From NCBI RefSeq assembly GCF_034718895.1, contig NZ_JAYERP010000001.1, positions 3,137,501-3,201,500 on the forward strand: DNA of 64,000 nucleotides. Reading direction: 5' to 3'. The first letter of the stretch is position 1. Every line of letters begins with the position of its first letter. Position numbers and translations under genes: made by a program. Positions 61,610-64,000 of this stretch are shown piece after piece. Under the pieces are notes generated by a model. That model saw only the letters and a program-made list of their open reading frames with translations. It was not told the origin of the DNA and made no database searches. Source of the stretch: Paenibacillus phoenicis. Lineage in GTDB: Bacteria > Bacillota > Bacilli > Paenibacillales > Paenibacillaceae.

Positions 61610-62965
61610 TTACGCCTTGGCGGCCGGCCCATCGGCCGCCGCCGGCGCGCCGCCGCCCGCCCGCGCATCGCGCTGCGGCTCGGGCGTGGCGCCCCGAGCG
61701 CCGCGCGCCGCACGGGCGCTCGCGCGCGGGCGCAGCAGCTGCAGCAGCGAGAGCGGCTGCAGCCTTACTGCCGCCGGCGCCAGCTCGTCCGGCGCGAGAA
61801 TCGCGCCGAGCTGGTGGTGATCGCCGGCGTAGATGGCGCGCTGGAGGAATTTGCTCTCGCCCGCGAGATTCTGCACCTCCAGCTTGCAAAAAGCCGGGTT
61901 GATCCGCAGCGCCGCATGCAGATCTTCCTTCGTGGGCACCGGCATGCCGTTGACCTTCACGATCGACTCGCCGGCCCGGATGCCCAGCTCTTCCGCCGGA
62001 CTGCCCGGCAGCACCGCGAGCACCTTGAGTCCCCCTTGCGGATGGACAAACATCGGGCTGCGCTGCTGCTCCTCATAGCGGCTCAGCCAAATCAACGCTT
62101 CGTGCAGCCCAAACGCCGCGATTGCGGCCACCAGCATCAGCGGGCTCCACCACGCCGCAAGCAGCGCCAGCACGGTAATGACTGCACCATACCCCAGCAG
62201 TCGACCAGACGAAAGGCGCGCCTTATCCTTAGGCAGCATCCCCAACGTCATCTCCGAAAATCCGAGCACGATCGGCAGCCCCATCAGGCTAAAGCCGTCT
62301 TGCCATGCTTCCCCGCCAAACAATGGCGTCCACGGCAGGACCCCGCCCAACGTCTGCGCCGGGACGAGCAGGAACAGCGGCACCGGCCACAAGCTTTGCA
62401 TTTGATACCCGCCGATCAGCTTGCCCCGTTTGCCTTCAAAAAACAACGGCCCCGCAAACGAAGCGCCCTGCCACCGGACCAACAGTCCCTCGGCCAAATG
62501 CAGCAGGCCGACCAGACAAAGCAATGCCGGAATATCCAGCTCCCGGACGACGCGAACGACGTCGCTCAGAACCGCAACCCCTGCCGTATCCGGGATCAGA
62601 TTGAATACAAACTGGAGTACCCCCAGCAAGCCCACGGCGTAAGCGAGACACAAATAGCGGATGCGGAACAGCATCAGCACCAGCGTAACCACCCAAAGGC
62701 AGAGAATTCCCTCCATCGTCAGATTCATTCCGAGGAAGACGAAGACGACGGAAACCGCCAGCCCCGCCAGCAGCCCGCCAAGGGCGGTTCGCCAAGTCTG
62801 CAAGCCCCATCTGTGCAGGCGAACATGAAACAGACGGCGTTCCAGCACAACCTGTCTGCGATAGAGCAGCAGGATGACGATGATCGAGATATAGTAGAAC
62901 GGCTGCAGCAATAGCTGCGCCCCTGCTTCCGCCAGACTCCACAATCCTTCCAGAATGAGATCCAA
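61610..62965 (-). CDS. MinJ-like polytopic membrane protein with PDZ domain
   Basis: A 451-aa protein with about eight membrane helices (residues 1-300) and a PDZ domain near 315-390 (GGLKVLAVLPGSPAEELGIRAGESIVKVNG, core GSPAEELGIRAGESIVKVNG). In Bacillus, MinJ of this layout lies near uvrBA and links DivIVA to MinD in division-site placement. The tail after residue 410 is Ala/Arg-rich from very GC-rich DNA, without known function. TTG start behind GGAG. It follows a Ctp protease gene, as in related genomes. Confidence 0.75.
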   Translation of the reverse strand: MDLILEGLWSLAEAGAQLLLQPFYYISIIVILLLYRRQVVLERRLFHVRLHRWGLQTWRTALGGLLAGLAVSVVFVFLGMNLTMEGILCLWVVTLVLMLFRIRYLCLAYAVGLLGVLQFVFNLIPDTAGVAVLSDVVRVVRELDIPALLCLVGLLHLAEGLLVRWQGASFAGPLFFEGKRGKLIGGYQMQSLWPVPLFLLVPAQTLGGVLPWTPLFGGEAWQDGFSLMGLPIVLGFSEMTLGMLPKDKARLSSGRLLGYGAVITVLALLAAWWSPLMLVAAIAAFGLHEALIWLSRYEEQQRSPMFVHPQGGLKVLAVLPGSPAEELGIRAGESIVKVNGMPVPTKEDLHAALRINPAFCKLEVQNLAGESKFLQRAIYAGDHHQLGAILAPDELAPAAVRLQPLSLLQLLRPRASARAARGARGATPEPQRDARAGGGAPAAADGPAAKA

Positions 62966-63062
62966 GAGGTATTCACGCTCCTTTTTTGGTGTATAAGTTC
63001 AAGCTTGTCATCTTGCCCTAGGAGTAATGATCGGTTTACCTATGTACTCCAACGAAATTCAG

Positions 63063-63092
63063 CAAAAAAGAGGGCCGCACATCAGCCCTCTA
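63063..63092 (-). terminator. Terminator after the Ctp protease gene
   Basis: AGAGGGC and GCCCTCT pair on the minus strand and are followed by six T. Confidence 0.8.
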
Positions 63093-63105
63093 AGGGATTC
63101 GACAT

Positions 63106-64000
63106 TCACTTCGCAATTTCCTTCCGCATGATCTCCAGCGCACGATTTAACTGCATGTCGTTTTTCGGATCGCGGATTTGTTGGATGATGCTGGCTTCCA
63201 AAGCCTCGGCGGTTTTCGCGTCCAGCACACCGTTTGCCGTAAGCTTCTGGTCTGTTTGGAACTTTTTCAGCGCCTTCTCGGTGTTTTTATCGAAATAACC
63301 GTCCTTCCGGCCCGGATTGTATCCGAGTCCGTCCAGCATCGTTTGGGCGCTTTTGATATCCTCACCGAGCATATCGTATTTGTACGTTTTTTCCTTATTG
63401 ATCGGAGCTACCGTAAAATAGTCCGGCTGGGACACCTCAACATCCGGCTTGATCCCCTTCTTATGAATCCATTCGCCGTTTGGCGTCAGCCACTTGGCGA
63501 TGGTGATCTTCAGCATGCTGCCGTCGCCCATTTCCTGACTATAGCTGGATTGCACCGTTCCTTTGCCGTAAGTCGTTTCACCGACCAGCTTCGCTCCTGC
63601 GGATTCCTGCAGGGCTCCGGCCAAAATCTCCGAGGCGCTTGCACTGCCCTTGTTGGTCAACACAGCGATCGGGTAGGATTTGCCGCTTCCCTTGGAAACC
63701 GACTGCTGCCGACGCTTATATTTATCCTCGATTTGGACGATGGCTTTCCCCTTCGGCACAAACTGCTCCGACATCGCCTCAACGACGTCCAGCACCCCGC
63801 CCGGGTTGTTACGCACATCGATGATCAAGCCCTTCATGCCCTGTTTCTCAAGGTTTTCCAGCTCTTTCTTGAAATGATCCGCCGTATTCAACGAAAACTC
63901 GGTCACCGTAATGACCCCGATTTTGCCATCCTTCATCTCGGCATAGACCGTTTCCAGCGCAATGTCATCACGGACGATCTCGAATTCCAGCGTATCCGCA
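63106..64000 (-). CDS. Carboxyl-terminal processing protease (S41), partial
   Basis: The frame is open to the window edge, so the N-terminus (signal and most of the PDZ domain) is missing. The visible part shows FEIVRDDIALETVYAE at the domain joint, the catalytic Ser in GSASASEILAGAL and Lys in GETTYGKGTVQ. A C-terminal peptidoglycan-binding domain (LGYNPGRKDGYFDKNTEKALKKF, core GYFDKNTEKALKKF) is typical of CtpA/CtpB in Bacillota. Such proteases trim membrane or sporulation-signalling proteins; the substrate here is unknown. Confidence 0.93.
   Translation of the reverse strand, partial: ADTLEFEIVRDDIALETVYAEMKDGKIGVITVTEFSLNTADHFKKELENLEKQGMKGLIIDVRNNPGGVLDVVEAMSEQFVPKGKAIVQIEDKYKRRQQSVSKGSGKSYPIAVLTNKGSASASEILAGALQESAGAKLVGETTYGKGTVQSSYSQEMGDGSMLKITIAKWLTPNGEWIHKKGIKPDVEVSQPDYFTVAPINKEKTYKYDMLGEDIKSAQTMLDGLGYNPGRKDGYFDKNTEKALKKFQTDQKLTANGVLDAKTAEALEASIIQQIRDPKNDMQLNRALEIMRKEIAK

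Noticed and set aside
61475-62914. 479-aa plus-strand frame opposite the MinJ-like gene
   Set aside because: Shadow frame in GC-rich DNA with Arg/Gln-rich low-complexity product; the opposite strand encodes clear membrane helices and a PDZ domain.

Overview
The window looks like a chromosomal segment of a Bacillota bacterium, most likely Paenibacillus or a close relative. Pointers are strong AGGAGG-type ribosome binding sites, the pcrB-pcrA-ligA repair cluster, uvrB-uvrA close to PDZ and S41-protease genes (as in Bacillus), the paired deoxynucleoside kinases, an SLH-domain surface protein and a surface-glycan cluster of S-layer type. No rRNA, tRNA or CRISPR array was seen.

Layout. 1-3 kb: a sugar-binding lipoprotein (cut by the window edge), then a radical SAM/SPASM maturase followed by a 27-residue peptide gene, a possible RiPP locus. 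3-9 kb: pcrB, pcrA, ligA. 9-11 kb: a phosphodiesterase and a divergent membrane acyltransferase. 11.3-32.3 kb: a long minus-strand polysaccharide cluster: GT4, manC, gmd, ABC exporter (Wzm/Wzt), a LicC-like cytidylyltransferase, an acyltransferase-GT4 fusion, a methyltransferase/CDP-glycerol-transferase/coiled-coil protein, several glycosyltransferases, dTDP-rhamnose genes and the priming sugar-phosphate transferase. Its core (about 18.0-28.8 kb) is visibly AT-rich. A divergent O-antigen-ligase-like gene and galU follow. 35.8-37.4 kb: small genes (a 65-aa protein behind a structured leader, a ribbon-helix-helix protein, a DUF6809-like protein) and a likely small RNA. 37.4-42.5 kb: U32 protein, dck-dgk, an AbrB-like regulator. 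42.5-49.6 kb: two surface proteins, a small membrane protein and a nitrite/sulfite reductase. 49.9-57.3 kb: uvrA, uvrB and a MotA/MotB stator pair. 57.4-61.4 kb: two inverted IS110 copies, one intact and one broken, around a nuclease-like gene. 61.4-64 kb: a MinJ-like PDZ protein and the end of a Ctp protease.

How the parts may work together. The glycan cluster looks like an ABC-transporter-dependent pathway: priming on undecaprenyl phosphate, assembly from dTDP-rhamnose and GDP-mannose-derived sugars, end-capping by the coiled-coil enzyme, recognition of the cap by the C-terminal domain of Wzt, export, and transfer by the ligase-like protein. The cap-and-ruler step is inferred by analogy with WbdD/Wzt systems.

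Two intergenic repeat families stand out: a roughly 140-bp imperfect hairpin in three copies, and a roughly 185-bp element built from 25-bp half-sites in the order direct-direct-inverted-inverted with fixed spacing, complete in two copies and partial in a third. Noncoding RNA candidates are the 37.2-37.4 kb transcript, the three-stem leader at 36.1 kb, and a 126-nt triple-hairpin region after the intact IS110 transposase that could be its guide (bridge/seek) RNA.
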